38,428 bases of DNA, taken from assembly GCF_001854885.1 (NCBI RefSeq), contig NZ_MDDV01000022.1:1-38428 (forward strand), read 5' to 3'. This document shows positions 10,335 to 18,350 of this stretch, in pieces. A program made the position numbers and the translations under genes. Each line of letters begins with the position of its first letter. The first letter of the stretch is position 1. The DNA is from Ensifer sp. LCM 4579. GTDB taxonomy: Bacteria; Pseudomonadota; Alphaproteobacteria; Rhizobiales; Rhizobiaceae. The notes under the pieces were generated by a model. The model saw only the letters and a program-made list of their open reading frames with translations. It had not been told where the DNA came from and did no database searches.

Positions 10335-10375
10335 AAAGCAAAGCCGCGCTCCCGAAAGGGGCGCGGCTTTGCTTT
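10335..10375. terminator. Strong bidirectional intrinsic terminator
   Basis: Perfect 15-base arms 10335-10349 and 10361-10375 (AAAGCAAAGCCGCGC and its complement) close on a short C/G stem with a GAAA loop. The stem ends in a T run on the plus strand and on the minus strand. It serves the convergent aldolase and exporter genes. Confidence 0.92.
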
Positions 10376-10379
10376 TGTA

Positions 10380-12167
10380 TCACTTCATTGCCGGCGCCTC
10401 GTGCTCATAGAGCTGGTCCATGGTGAGAGAGGCCACGTCCGAAAGGCGCGATTGGCTCTTCACGCGACCGCTGCCGAGAACCACGATATCGTCGCAGAAG
10501 GAAATCGTGCTGCGGTGGTGGCTGATGACGATTGTCGTGCGCCGCCCGGCCCTAAGTTTCAGGGTCTCGACGATTGCCGCCTCCGAGAGGCCGTCCACCG
10601 CATTCGTCGCTTCGTCGAGGATCAGGACGGCCGGGTCGCGCAACAGGGCCCTGGCGAGCGCGATGCGCTGCCGCTGTCCGGCCGAAAGGCTGGCGCCTCT
10701 GTAGCCGACAATTGTTCGATAGCCTTCCGGAAACTCTTCGATGAAGCCATGCGCCTCCGCCAGCCGTGCCGCACGCTCGACCTCGGCGAAATCGGCCGGC
10801 TGGCCATAGCAGATGTTTTCGAGGATCGTTCCGTCCACGAGTTCCAGATCCTGGCTGGCGACGGCGATCTGGCGTCGCCACTGCCCCGGATCGATCTCGC
10901 CAAGCGGCACGCCGTCAACGAGAATGCGCCCCTCGTCCGGCTCCACGAACCGGCACAGGAGATTGACGATGGTGGTCTTGCCGGCGCCGGAACGGCCGAT
11001 GATCGCGGTCGAGCATCCGCTGCGGATTTCGAAATTCGCCGCGTGCAAAACCGTGGTTCGGCCGCCGGAGCTCGGATACCTGAAAGTCACCTTATCGAAT
11101 TCGATGCGCTCGCGGAGACCATCGACCGGCCGACTCCCGGACGGCGGCTTCGGCTTGTCGGAGGAGTCGAGCAGCCAGCGCACCTCTTCCAGCGAGCCGC
11201 TCCAACCCTGGAACTGACTCCAGGACATTTGCAGCGCCCGCACATGCGGCTGCAGCCGGTAAAGGAGAACGACGAAGGCGACGATCACCGGAAAGCTCAC
11301 GCCAACGAGCCAGGCGCTGACGACCGCCGCCAGGAACAAGGCGGAATGGAGCACTTCGGTGAGCGGCGGCAACGCGCCCTGCCGGGATTGCAGCACGAAG
11401 CCCGCGCGGCGGACGGCGTCGGAGGCGGCATCGAAGGCGGACTTCTCGCGGTCCTCCTGGCCGAAGACGCGGATCAGCCGCCCCGCATGCACGAGATGAA
11501 GCATTCGGGCCGCAAGCTCGCTGTTGAAGGAGGTGACATCGCGGCTCGGCCCCTTGAGCGTCGCGGAGAGCGCCGCATGCGCGAGCTGGACGAGGACGAG
11601 GCCGATCGCCACGAACAGCGTCATCTGCCAGGACAGGAGCAGCAGGAAGGCAAGCAGGATCACCGCGGCGCAGGCATTCACGATCGCCGAAAGCGCAGTT
11701 TGCACGGCATCGGACGCACGCCACGATTCATTCGAAATGATGTTGAGCAGACGACCGGGATTTTCCTTGAGGAAGAAGGGGTAGCCAATCCGAAGCAACT
11801 GGTCGGAGAGTGCGCTGCGGATGGCGTGGCTCGCCTTGCCATAGAGGAAGGTCGTCAGAACCGTATTTCCGAAGGCGAGCACGTTCTTGAGGCAGATCAG
11901 CGCCAGGACCGCCGCTGCAATCACCAGCAGCCTTTCGCCGTCGTCAAGACCTTCCCCCACCTGCTGAAAGAAAGCGGAGATCCCACTGAGCCCGGAGCTA
12001 TCGTCGCTCCCCGCAATGATGCCCAGCATCGGGATTATGAGACCGATGCCGGCGCCTTCGAGCGTGGCACTCGCAAGACCAAGAATTACGACCGCAGGCA
12101 GCAGTCGCCATTGCCGCCCGAGGGCATCGCGCAACAGCTGAAAGCCGGGCACAAACATTCGTAACAT
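10380..12167 (-). CDS. msbA2: MsbA-type ABC exporter, fused permease and ATPase
   Basis: This 595-residue half-transporter has an N-terminal membrane domain (residues 20-320, about six segments) and a C-terminal ATPase with Walker A GRSGAGKTT at 391-399, signature LSAGQ at 494-498, Walker B VLILDEAT at 514-521 and the H-loop His550. It should act as a dimer moving a lipid-linked or glycan substrate across the inner membrane. It is the last gene of a four-gene operon with an acyltransferase and two glycosyltransferases; its ATG overlaps the preceding stop (TAATG), so translation is coupled. The order matches the S. meliloti msbA2 locus as I remember it, where the exporter is needed for symbiosis. 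The symbol is by synteny and family, and the exported molecule is unknown. Confidence 0.85.
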   Translation of the reverse strand: MLRMFVPGFQLLRDALGRQWRLLPAVVILGLASATLEGAGIGLIIPMLGIIAGSDDSSGLSGISAFFQQVGEGLDDGERLLVIAAAVLALICLKNVLAFGNTVLTTFLYGKASHAIRSALSDQLLRIGYPFFLKENPGRLLNIISNESWRASDAVQTALSAIVNACAAVILLAFLLLLSWQMTLFVAIGLVLVQLAHAALSATLKGPSRDVTSFNSELAARMLHLVHAGRLIRVFGQEDREKSAFDAASDAVRRAGFVLQSRQGALPPLTEVLHSALFLAAVVSAWLVGVSFPVIVAFVVLLYRLQPHVRALQMSWSQFQGWSGSLEEVRWLLDSSDKPKPPSGSRPVDGLRERIEFDKVTFRYPSSGGRTTVLHAANFEIRSGCSTAIIGRSGAGKTTIVNLLCRFVEPDEGRILVDGVPLGEIDPGQWRRQIAVASQDLELVDGTILENICYGQPADFAEVERAARLAEAHGFIEEFPEGYRTIVGYRGASLSAGQRQRIALARALLRDPAVLILDEATNAVDGLSEAAIVETLKLRAGRRTTIVISHHRSTISFCDDIVVLGSGRVKSQSRLSDVASLTMDQLYEHEAPAMK

Positions 12168-13198
12168 TACGGACCTCGCTCCAGCCTCGACACCGCCTCA
12201 CCGACTTCGGGCAGTTCGGTGGGCATTGCGCGGCCGGCAAGCCAGAGGCGCGCGAACCTCGCAGCCCCAGTGAGGTTCATCAGCACGATAGGCCAGTGGG
12301 AAAGTTGCAGATCGGGATCGAATCTCGGGCCGAAGAGAGTCTCGGCCATAGCCGATCGCACTGTCCAGAAGAAATGTTTCACCAGCCAGGGCGCCTTGAC
12401 GAGATGCTTCAGGCACAGGGCGCCGTTGCCCAGGCTGTAGCTTCGGTGAAGCCTCTCGATCTCCGCGCGCTCCCGCCGCCCATGATGATGGTATACCGTC
12501 ATATCTGGCACGTATTCGACAGGGATGCCGAGCGCGTAGGCACGCACTAGATAATCGGTGTCTTCGGCGGACTGCAGCGGCGCCCCCGCGCCGAAGCGTT
12601 CATCGAAACGGCCGATGCGGGCAGCCACTTCGCTTTGCATGGTCATGTTGCAACCAAGCACGAAACCGCCGGGATGGACGCCCGGGGTGAACACCTCCGG
12701 CACCGGCGATCGTTTGACCGTGAAGGGCAGATCGCCTGGATTGCCGAGCTCGACGCGCCCTCCCCGGACGACGCGGTCACCCTTGGCGTAGTGCCGCTGC
12801 AAATCACCGAGATAGGGCCGACCGACCTCGCAGTCGTCGTCGATGAAGACGAGGACGCGTCCGCGCGCCCGTTGCATGCCGGCATTGCGGGCAAAGGCAA
12901 GCCCCGGCCGGCCTTCCATGACGATGGTGATCGTCACGCCCGAGGCGGCAGCGATGCGGCGGAGCTCGTCCTGCGTTGCGTCCGTCGAACCATTGTCGAC
13001 CACTACGATCTCCGTTGTGATCGCGGGATGAGCGCCGCAGGTCTCTTGGATGGAGCGAATGCATGCGACAAGAGCCTTCGCCCGATTGCGCGTGCAGACG
13101 ATGAAGCTTGCAAATGGTACGCGATCGGTCGAGGCCCGACATCCCGCCCTCGCGGCCTCCCAATGCTTCATCTCAGTGTCGGGACGTCCGAATGCCAT
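12167..13198 (-). CDS. Family 2 glycosyltransferase
   Basis: This 343-residue GT-A enzyme has SFIVCTRNRA at the N-terminus of the fold, VVDNGSTD at 66-73 for nucleotide-sugar binding, and the metal-binding triad FIDDDCE with Asp120-122. Further motifs are GCNM and the SAEDTDYLVRA stretch carrying the presumed catalytic ED. The start at 13198 lies one base after the upstream stop (TAG G ATG); a TTG start at 13213 would overlap the upstream gene. It lacks a signal peptide and probably works at the inner face of the membrane. It likely adds one sugar to the glycan made by this operon; donor and acceptor are unknown. Confidence 0.88.
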   Translation of the reverse strand: MAFGRPDTEMKHWEAARAGCRASTDRVPFASFIVCTRNRAKALVACIRSIQETCGAHPAITTEIVVVDNGSTDATQDELRRIAAASGVTITIVMEGRPGLAFARNAGMQRARGRVLVFIDDDCEVGRPYLGDLQRHYAKGDRVVRGGRVELGNPGDLPFTVKRSPVPEVFTPGVHPGGFVLGCNMTMQSEVAARIGRFDERFGAGAPLQSAEDTDYLVRAYALGIPVEYVPDMTVYHHHGRRERAEIERLHRSYSLGNGALCLKHLVKAPWLVKHFFWTVRSAMAETLFGPRFDPDLQLSHWPIVLMNLTGAARFARLWLAGRAMPTELPEVGEAVSRLERGP

Positions 13199-13199
13199 C

Positions 13200-14321
13200 C
13201 TACAGACACCCAAATTGAGGAAGGACCGTGGCGGCCGGCACCGACTGCAGATATTGCGCCAGTTCGTCCGCCTTGCGGCTGGCGCGAAGCGATAGGCGGC
13301 TGCACCAGGGTGCTCGGGAGGCGGGGAGCAACCCGTAGCGCTCGCGGCGGCGGATCAGCCCCCACTTCCCCGTTCGCGTCAGGAACTCATGCGTGAGCTC
13401 GGGACGGTTCTCATCGGCGATGAGCTGGTACAGGAAGTAAAAGAAGCAGAGAAGACCGTCCTCGTAGGCGCCTCGCGTCTCCGTCGGCTGGGCGGCGATC
13501 GCCCGCTCGACCTCAAGGATGAACAGCGCGAGCGATCGAATGCCGCTTGACGTGACGGAGAGCGCGATATCGCGAAGGGCGCTCGTATCGACGGAAAATC
13601 CCTGGCGTTCAAGGTTTTCGGCAACGATCTTCAGATGCGTCCGACGCATCTGCCGCTGGTGTTTGCTCGTGACGCTGCCCTCATGAATGCGATAGGCAAT
13701 CAGGGCCTCATCGATCATCGCCAAGGGAAAGCGCCCGGCGATGCGACGGAACAGATCGAAATCTTCGGCATGCGGATAGGCCGGATCGTAGACGAGCATG
13801 TCGTCCGGGATCACGCGGCGATTGAAGACCACCGTCGAATGGATGAAGATCGTGAAGAACGCCGACAGAATGGGCAGGCTCGCCGCCCGATAGATCGGAT
13901 CGGGCCTGCCGCGAAGCAATCGACTGCCGATCAGCCTGTCGACGCCCGTACCGCACATGGCCAAGCCAGGCTCAGCGTCGAACAGCGCCATCTGGCGCGA
14001 AAGGCGCATGGAATAGGCGACATCATCGGCATCCATGCGGGCGACGAACTCGCCGGTGGCAAGCCCCAGCCCTTCGTTCAGGGTAGCAATGAGGCCGCGG
14101 TTTTCCCGCGAGACAATCGAAATCCGCCGATCGGCCTGTCGATATCGCTCGATGATCTCAAGCGAACGGTCGGTCGATCCGTCATCGATCGCGATGATCT
14201 CCAGGTTTTTGTAGTCCTGGCGCAGCAGGCTTTCGAGCGCCAGCGGGAGATAGGCCTCCGCATTGTAAACGGGAAGCAGCACGGAAACCAATGGGGTGAA
14301 CCTTGCTCGACTCATGTCCAT
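13200..14321 (-). CDS. Family 2 glycosyltransferase
   Basis: This 373-residue GT-A protein has VSVLLPVYNAEAYL at the start of the fold, AIDDGSTD at 44-51 and the metal-binding RMDADD at 95-100. HAEDFDLFRR carries the acceptor-side acidic pair. The ATG at 14321 has GGAG 5 bases upstream and overlaps the acyltransferase stop; an ATG two codons later gives an ATGA overlap and is equally possible. The open frame extends further upstream, but that part is antiparallel noise inside the acyltransferase gene. This enzyme and its neighbour presumably build successive linkages of the same surface glycan. Confidence 0.88.
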   Translation of the reverse strand: MDMSRARFTPLVSVLLPVYNAEAYLPLALESLLRQDYKNLEIIAIDDGSTDRSLEIIERYRQADRRISIVSRENRGLIATLNEGLGLATGEFVARMDADDVAYSMRLSRQMALFDAEPGLAMCGTGVDRLIGSRLLRGRPDPIYRAASLPILSAFFTIFIHSTVVFNRRVIPDDMLVYDPAYPHAEDFDLFRRIAGRFPLAMIDEALIAYRIHEGSVTSKHQRQMRRTHLKIVAENLERQGFSVDTSALRDIALSVTSSGIRSLALFILEVERAIAAQPTETRGAYEDGLLCFFYFLYQLIADENRPELTHEFLTRTGKWGLIRRRERYGLLPASRAPWCSRLSLRASRKADELAQYLQSVPAATVLPQFGCL

Positions 14322-15478
14322 CGCGTCTCCGAAACCTGGAGGGTTCCTCCACGCTCGACCGTTGCGCCCGGATAGACCGGGCTCGCGCCTTCCGCCTCTG
14401 CGACCGCCGGGCCGCTGCCGGCTTGCCGCGCATAAGGGAAATGGCGCTTCAGCGCATTCAGCGGAGTTTCGAAGGCGATCCAGGAGATCGACGCAAGGAT
14501 CAAAGTGGCGGTGCCGGCGACTGCCAGACGCCCGGCGCCCTGCTCCGAAACATTGACCGGAATGAAGGCCTGCGCCTTGACGATCAGTGCAAGGGCGATG
14601 GCGTGGTAGAGATAGATACCGTAACTGATGCGCCCGAGTGCGGTGACGGGCGGAGCCTGGACCAAACGTCCGACATAGCCGCCGATACCGCGCGAGCACG
14701 CGCCGACGAGCAGCGTCAGCGGCAGAAGCGGGAACACTTCGAGACCGATCCAGACAAACCATTCGAGCACCGGAGTCGTCGGCACGCTCTTGAGCGGGAA
14801 CAGGATCAGTGACACGACCAGCAACGGCTTCCAACAGCGCTCCGCCCAGCGCGGCAGGGCTGCGCCGCCCGCGCGATGGGCCGCCAGCAGCCCGCCCGCC
14901 GCCAAGGCGTCCATCGAGGCAGGCGGCAACAGGTCACGCGCCAGCGTCGGCGTCCCGGTGGCGGGCCAATAGAAGCGGAAAGCGAGCGAGCAGAGAATGA
15001 CACTGACGCAAACCGTCGCGATCGAACGTCGCGGCGCCATAAGCACGACCAGCGGCCAGACGATGTAGAACTGCTCCTCGATGCTCAGGCTCCAGGTATG
15101 GCAGAGAACCCAGGGCGTCCATGCATCCTGATGAGCATACCAGAAGTTCGACAGGTAGAGCGCGTGCCAGCCGAGCACCTTTCCGGAGGTCTCCAGGCCG
15201 GCAAGCCACACGGCTCCAAGAACCGCGAAATAGGGCGGAAAGATGCGCAGCGCCCGACGCGCATAGAAGGACTTCAGCGCCGTTGCCGGCTGGAAGCGCT
15301 GGTCGTCTCGCGCTTCCAGGAGCAGCCGCGTAATGAGGAAGCCGCTCAACACGAAGAACAGCCTGACGCCGATATGGCCCCAATGGGAGCCGTCCTCCGC
15401 ATAGAAATGCGCGTAAACCACCATCAGGACAGCGACGGCGCGAATTCCGTCAAGCTGCTGGTCGCGCGCAATCCGCAT
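14312..15478 (-). CDS. Acyltransferase 3 family membrane protein
   Basis: This 388-residue polytopic membrane protein is in the OafA/NodX/ExoZ acyltransferase family, which O-acylates sugars on the periplasmic side using cytoplasmic acyl-CoA. Seen motifs are QLDGIRAVAVLMVVYAH at the N-terminus, GVRLFFVLSGFLI, the RRALRIFPPYF arginine motif, and WSLSIEEQFYIVWP in the middle. About ten hydrophobic segments are spread along the protein. The start at 15478 is chosen because GAAAGGG lies 6 bases upstream; an ATG two codons earlier is too close to it. It leads the four-gene operon ending with the exporter. The acyl group and target sugar are not predictable. Confidence 0.87.
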   Translation of the reverse strand: MRIARDQQLDGIRAVAVLMVVYAHFYAEDGSHWGHIGVRLFFVLSGFLITRLLLEARDDQRFQPATALKSFYARRALRIFPPYFAVLGAVWLAGLETSGKVLGWHALYLSNFWYAHQDAWTPWVLCHTWSLSIEEQFYIVWPLVVLMAPRRSIATVCVSVILCSLAFRFYWPATGTPTLARDLLPPASMDALAAGGLLAAHRAGGAALPRWAERCWKPLLVVSLILFPLKSVPTTPVLEWFVWIGLEVFPLLPLTLLVGACSRGIGGYVGRLVQAPPVTALGRISYGIYLYHAIALALIVKAQAFIPVNVSEQGAGRLAVAGTATLILASISWIAFETPLNALKRHFPYARQAGSGPAVAEAEGASPVYPGATVERGGTLQVSETRWT

Positions 15479-15875
15479 GCACATCCCTTTCGAATCTGAC
15501 CTTTGCGGGCTCCCGGCGTGTCGTCGCCGGCTTCGTCACGAACCTACCGGGCGGTGAGCTTGCGTCTCCTTGAATCGGCCTCGGGAGGCGATCCAAGCTG
15601 CTACAGTAAAGGAACAGTTAAAAACGGCTGGGGCAAATGTATGGTCGAATCAGGCCTAATTTTGGCTTCGGGCGCAAAGACTTGACCTAGCGGAGCAAGG
15701 GAAATCGCAGGCGTTGTTCTCTGAACATGCGGTTAAACGCAGCGGTTGTATTTGTCGATGCTTCAGATTTATATATTTATCGTTGTATGAATTTGGGCAA
15801 TACGCGCTCTGACTGCGCCAGGAGCGACATGCCCGCAGGAAATCAGCGCTCAATTCTTGGGCTTAGGGTCAGGAC
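15479..15875. other. Intergenic region upstream of the glycan operon
   Basis: About 400 bases lie between the acyltransferase start (minus) and the end of the regulator gene (minus). It must hold the glycan-operon promoter and the end of the regulator transcript. An AT-rich tract at 15765-15780 stands out in otherwise GC-rich DNA; this composition suits binding by H-NS/MucR-like proteins, but no specific site can be assigned. No gene was seen. Confidence 0.4.
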
Positions 15876-16703
15876 CTAGAAGGTTGGCGGTGTATTGATC
15901 CAAAGCAGGATGGTTTCACCATCGTGTCGGTTCGACCATGCATGGCGGCGACGACTCGCGAAATAGAGCGAGTCGCCCAAGTTCAGATCATAGAACTGAT
16001 CCCCGTCCAACACGAACTCGACGCGGCCGGAGAGAACGTAGACGAACTCCTCGCCCTCATGCCCATAAGCGCCCTCGCTCGATGCACCGGGTGCCAGCAC
16101 GAAGCGATGACAGTCCATCTGATTCTTCCCCTCGGCGAGGACCTGGATCGTCACACCGGGGGTGGTCCGCGGCCACGTGCGCCACTCTCCGGCCCTGACG
16201 AGCGTCCTGTCGCGCAGTTCATCTTCACCGGCGAGGCTCGAGATTGTGGTACCGAAATATTCTGCCAGGCTGTGCAGCACCGCGATCGACACGCCTTGCG
16301 ACGTTCGCTCGAGTGTCGACAGGACGGAGGCTGCAATACCTATATCGCCTGCAACCTCTTCGAGCGTTTTTGCGGCAGCATGCCTGAGGCTGCGTAATTT
16401 GCGGCCGACTTGCAAATCGACATTTCTCTCCTGGGCACCTGCTGAAACGGCCGCCTCTTCGCCGGGGGCCTCCGCCTCCAGCGCCTCGCGGATCGCCGCC
16501 GGGTTCAGGCCGCGCTCGGAGCGAAACCAGGAGATCCGTTTCAAGCGCTGAAGGTCGGCCTCCGTGTATTGACGATGGCCTGTCGGCGACCGCTCCGGCA
16601 CGACGAGGCCTTGCGTTTCCCAGAGCCTCAACGTCGACGCCGAAACACCGGCGAGCCTTGCCGCTTCGGCAACTTTGTAGCGGATGTCGCTGTCTCCGTT
16701 CAT
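15876..16703 (-). CDS. Regulator with MerR-type HTH, XRE-type HTH and cupin domains
   Basis: This 275-residue protein has three parts: a MerR-type winged helix at 8-75 (YKVAEAARLAGVSASTLRLWE, then GHRQYTEADLQRL), an XRE-type helix-turn-helix at 98-157 (KTLEEVAGDIGIAASVLSTLE), and a cupin_2 domain at 198-270 (GHEGEEFVYVLSGRVEF, then GDSLYF...RHAW). XRE-cupin regulators are common in amine and amino-acid metabolism; an added N-terminal MerR domain is less usual. The ATG at 16703 follows GAGGGA; the longer frame to 16799 would cross the divergent control region. It lies divergent from gabT with a 193-base shared intergenic region that contains two inverted repeats, so control of the GABA genes and itself is a reasonable inference. 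The ligand bound by the cupin is unknown. Confidence 0.85.
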   Translation of the reverse strand: MNGDSDIRYKVAEAARLAGVSASTLRLWETQGLVVPERSPTGHRQYTEADLQRLKRISWFRSERGLNPAAIREALEAEAPGEEAAVSAGAQERNVDLQVGRKLRSLRHAAAKTLEEVAGDIGIAASVLSTLERTSQGVSIAVLHSLAEYFGTTISSLAGEDELRDRTLVRAGEWRTWPRTTPGVTIQVLAEGKNQMDCHRFVLAPGASSEGAYGHEGEEFVYVLSGRVEFVLDGDQFYDLNLGDSLYFASRRRHAWSNRHDGETILLWINTPPTF

Positions 16704-16763
16704 CTTTCCCTCGTCACGGCATCGCCAGCGGCAATCCAAAGAGTTCACCCCGGGGACCGCCAT

Positions 16764-16810
16764 GGCGCCCATCGGGCGCCGTGTCCTCTTTATCAGCAAA
16801 TTTGATTTGC
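16764..16810. promoter_or_regulatory. Candidate operators between the regulator and gabT
   Basis: Two perfect inverted repeats lie in the divergent gap: GGCGCCC atc GGGCGCC (16764-16780) and GCAAAT ttg ATTTGC (16796-16810). Both have a 3-base centre. The AT-containing one looks more like an HTH operator. Assignment to the adjacent regulator is inference. Confidence 0.45.
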
Positions 16811-16847
16811 ATTCCCTTTCAAAAGATGTACCACTTCCCGACCAATC

Positions 16848-16876
16848 TTGCAGAAAAAATACAATTTATCTACACA
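16848..16876 (+). promoter_or_regulatory. Possible gabT promoter
   Basis: TTGCAG (16848-16853) and TACACA (16871-16876) are separated by 17 bases, 20 bases before the gabT start. The match is moderate and overlaps an AT-rich stretch downstream of the inverted repeats. Confidence 0.4.
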
Positions 16877-16896
16877 CAGAGCCAGGGACGAACGCA

Positions 16897-18165
16897 ATGA
16901 CCAGCCTGACAGACCGCAAGAATGCCGCCATATCCCGTGGCGTGGGAATGGCAACGCAGATCTATGCCGATCGCGCGGAAAATGCCGAAATCTGGGATAA
17001 GGAAGGCAATCGTTACATCGATTTCGCCGCCGGCATCGCGGTCGTCAACACGGGCCACCGTCACCCGAAGGTCATCGCCGCCGTCAAGGCACAACTCGAT
17101 CGCTTCACCCACACCTGTCATCAGGTCGTGCCCTATGAGAACTACGTTCATCTCGCCGAACGGCTGAACGCGCTGGCACCCGGTGACTTCGAAAAGAAGA
17201 CGATCTTCGTCACCACCGGCGCCGAGGCGGTGGAAAATGCCATCAAGATCGCCCGCGCCGCGACCGGACGCCAGGCGATCATCGCCTTTGGCGGCGGCTT
17301 TCACGGCCGCACCTTCATGGGCATGGCGCTCACCGGCAAGGTCGTTCCGTATAAGGTCGGCTTCGGTGCGATGCCGGCCGACGTATTCCACGCCCCCTTC
17401 CCGATCGAACTGCACGGCGTCAGCGTCGAGCAATCGCTCGCCGCGCTGAAGAAGCTCTTTGCGGCCGATGTCGATCCCGGTCGCGTCGCCGCCATCATCA
17501 TCGAGCCGGTCCAGGGCGAAGGCGGCTTTTATCCGGCACCGGCGGCCTTCATGAAGGCGCTTCGCGAAGTCTGCGACCAGCATGGTATTCTCCTGATCGC
17601 CGATGAAGTCCAAACCGGCTTTGCCCGCACCGGCAAACTCTTTGCGATGGAGCATCACGACGTCGCGCCAGACCTCATGACCATGGCGAAGAGCCTGGCC
17701 GGCGGCTTTCCGCTTGCCGCCGTCACAGGCCGCGCCGAGATCATGGACGCGCCAGGCCCCGGCGGGCTCGGCGGCACCTATGCCGGCAGCCCGATCGGCA
17801 TCGCCGCAGCCCATGCGGTCCTCGACGTGATCGAGGAGGAAGAGCTGTGCGGCCGGGCGAACCAGCTCGGTAACCGGCTGAAGCAGCGGCTCGCCGCGAT
17901 CCGGGAAAAGGTCCCGGAAATCGTCGACATCCGCGGCCCGGGCTTTATGAACGCCGTCGAATTCAACGACACGAAAACCAATCAGCCGAGCGCAGACTTC
18001 GCCAACAAGGTTCGGCTCAATGCGCTTGCGAAGGGTCTGATCCTGCTCACCTGCGGCGTCCACGGCAATGTCATTCGTTTCCTGGCGCCGATCACGATTG
18101 AGGATGAGGTCTTCGCCGAGGCACTGGATATTCTCGAAGCGTCGATCCTCGAAGCGCGCAGTTGA
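16897..18165 (+). CDS. gabT: 4-aminobutyrate aminotransferase
   Basis: This 422-residue class III PLP aminotransferase transfers the amino group of GABA to 2-oxoglutarate, giving succinate semialdehyde and glutamate. Motifs are TGAEAVENAIKIAR for cofactor phosphate binding, FGGGFHGRT, IIEPVQGEGGF, DEVQTGFARTG carrying the PLP-binding Asp, and MAKSLAGGFPL with Lys265 as the Schiff-base lysine. Length and motifs match GabT. The ATG at 16897 begins MTSLTDRKNAAISRG, the usual N-terminus; the frame stays open upstream only across the control region. gabD follows after 185 bases. A 5-aminovalerate role (DavT) cannot be excluded by sequence alone. Confidence 0.92.
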   Translation: MTSLTDRKNAAISRGVGMATQIYADRAENAEIWDKEGNRYIDFAAGIAVVNTGHRHPKVIAAVKAQLDRFTHTCHQVVPYENYVHLAERLNALAPGDFEKKTIFVTTGAEAVENAIKIARAATGRQAIIAFGGGFHGRTFMGMALTGKVVPYKVGFGAMPADVFHAPFPIELHGVSVEQSLAALKKLFAADVDPGRVAAIIIEPVQGEGGFYPAPAAFMKALREVCDQHGILLIADEVQTGFARTGKLFAMEHHDVAPDLMTMAKSLAGGFPLAAVTGRAEIMDAPGPGGLGGTYAGSPIGIAAAHAVLDVIEEEELCGRANQLGNRLKQRLAAIREKVPEIVDIRGPGFMNAVEFNDTKTNQPSADFANKVRLNALAKGLILLTCGVHGNVIRFLAPITIEDEVFAEALDILEASILEARS

Positions 18166-18236
18166 CCTGACGCCGGGCGACCGCTATCGCCGTCATCCGG
18201 CTGGCAAAGCGGCGGCCACTTTGCGTTTTTCCTTAC

Positions 18237-18270
18237 GGCGCCGCGCGTCTGAAAAGTACGCGGCGCTTGA
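18237..18270. repeat. Mosaic palindromic repeat, copy 3 (fragment)
   Basis: GGCGCCGCGCGTCTGA matches the first arm of copies 1, 2 and 4. Here GCGCCGCG pairs with CGCGGCGC (8 bases). It sits between gabT and gabD and could form an mRNA hairpin that sets their relative expression. Confidence 0.6.
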
Positions 18271-18350
18271 AGGCGTGGGGCCATCGGCTTGCCCGGAAGT
18301 AGAACAACAGCGCGCTTGTGGCTGCGGAAGGCATCGCGGGAGGATACGTC

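Noticed and set aside
10401..12164. Plus-strand frame of 587 codons opposite the exporter
   Set aside because: Antisense shadow of a gene with complete ABC motifs; the translation is highly charged and repetitive, as expected of such shadows.
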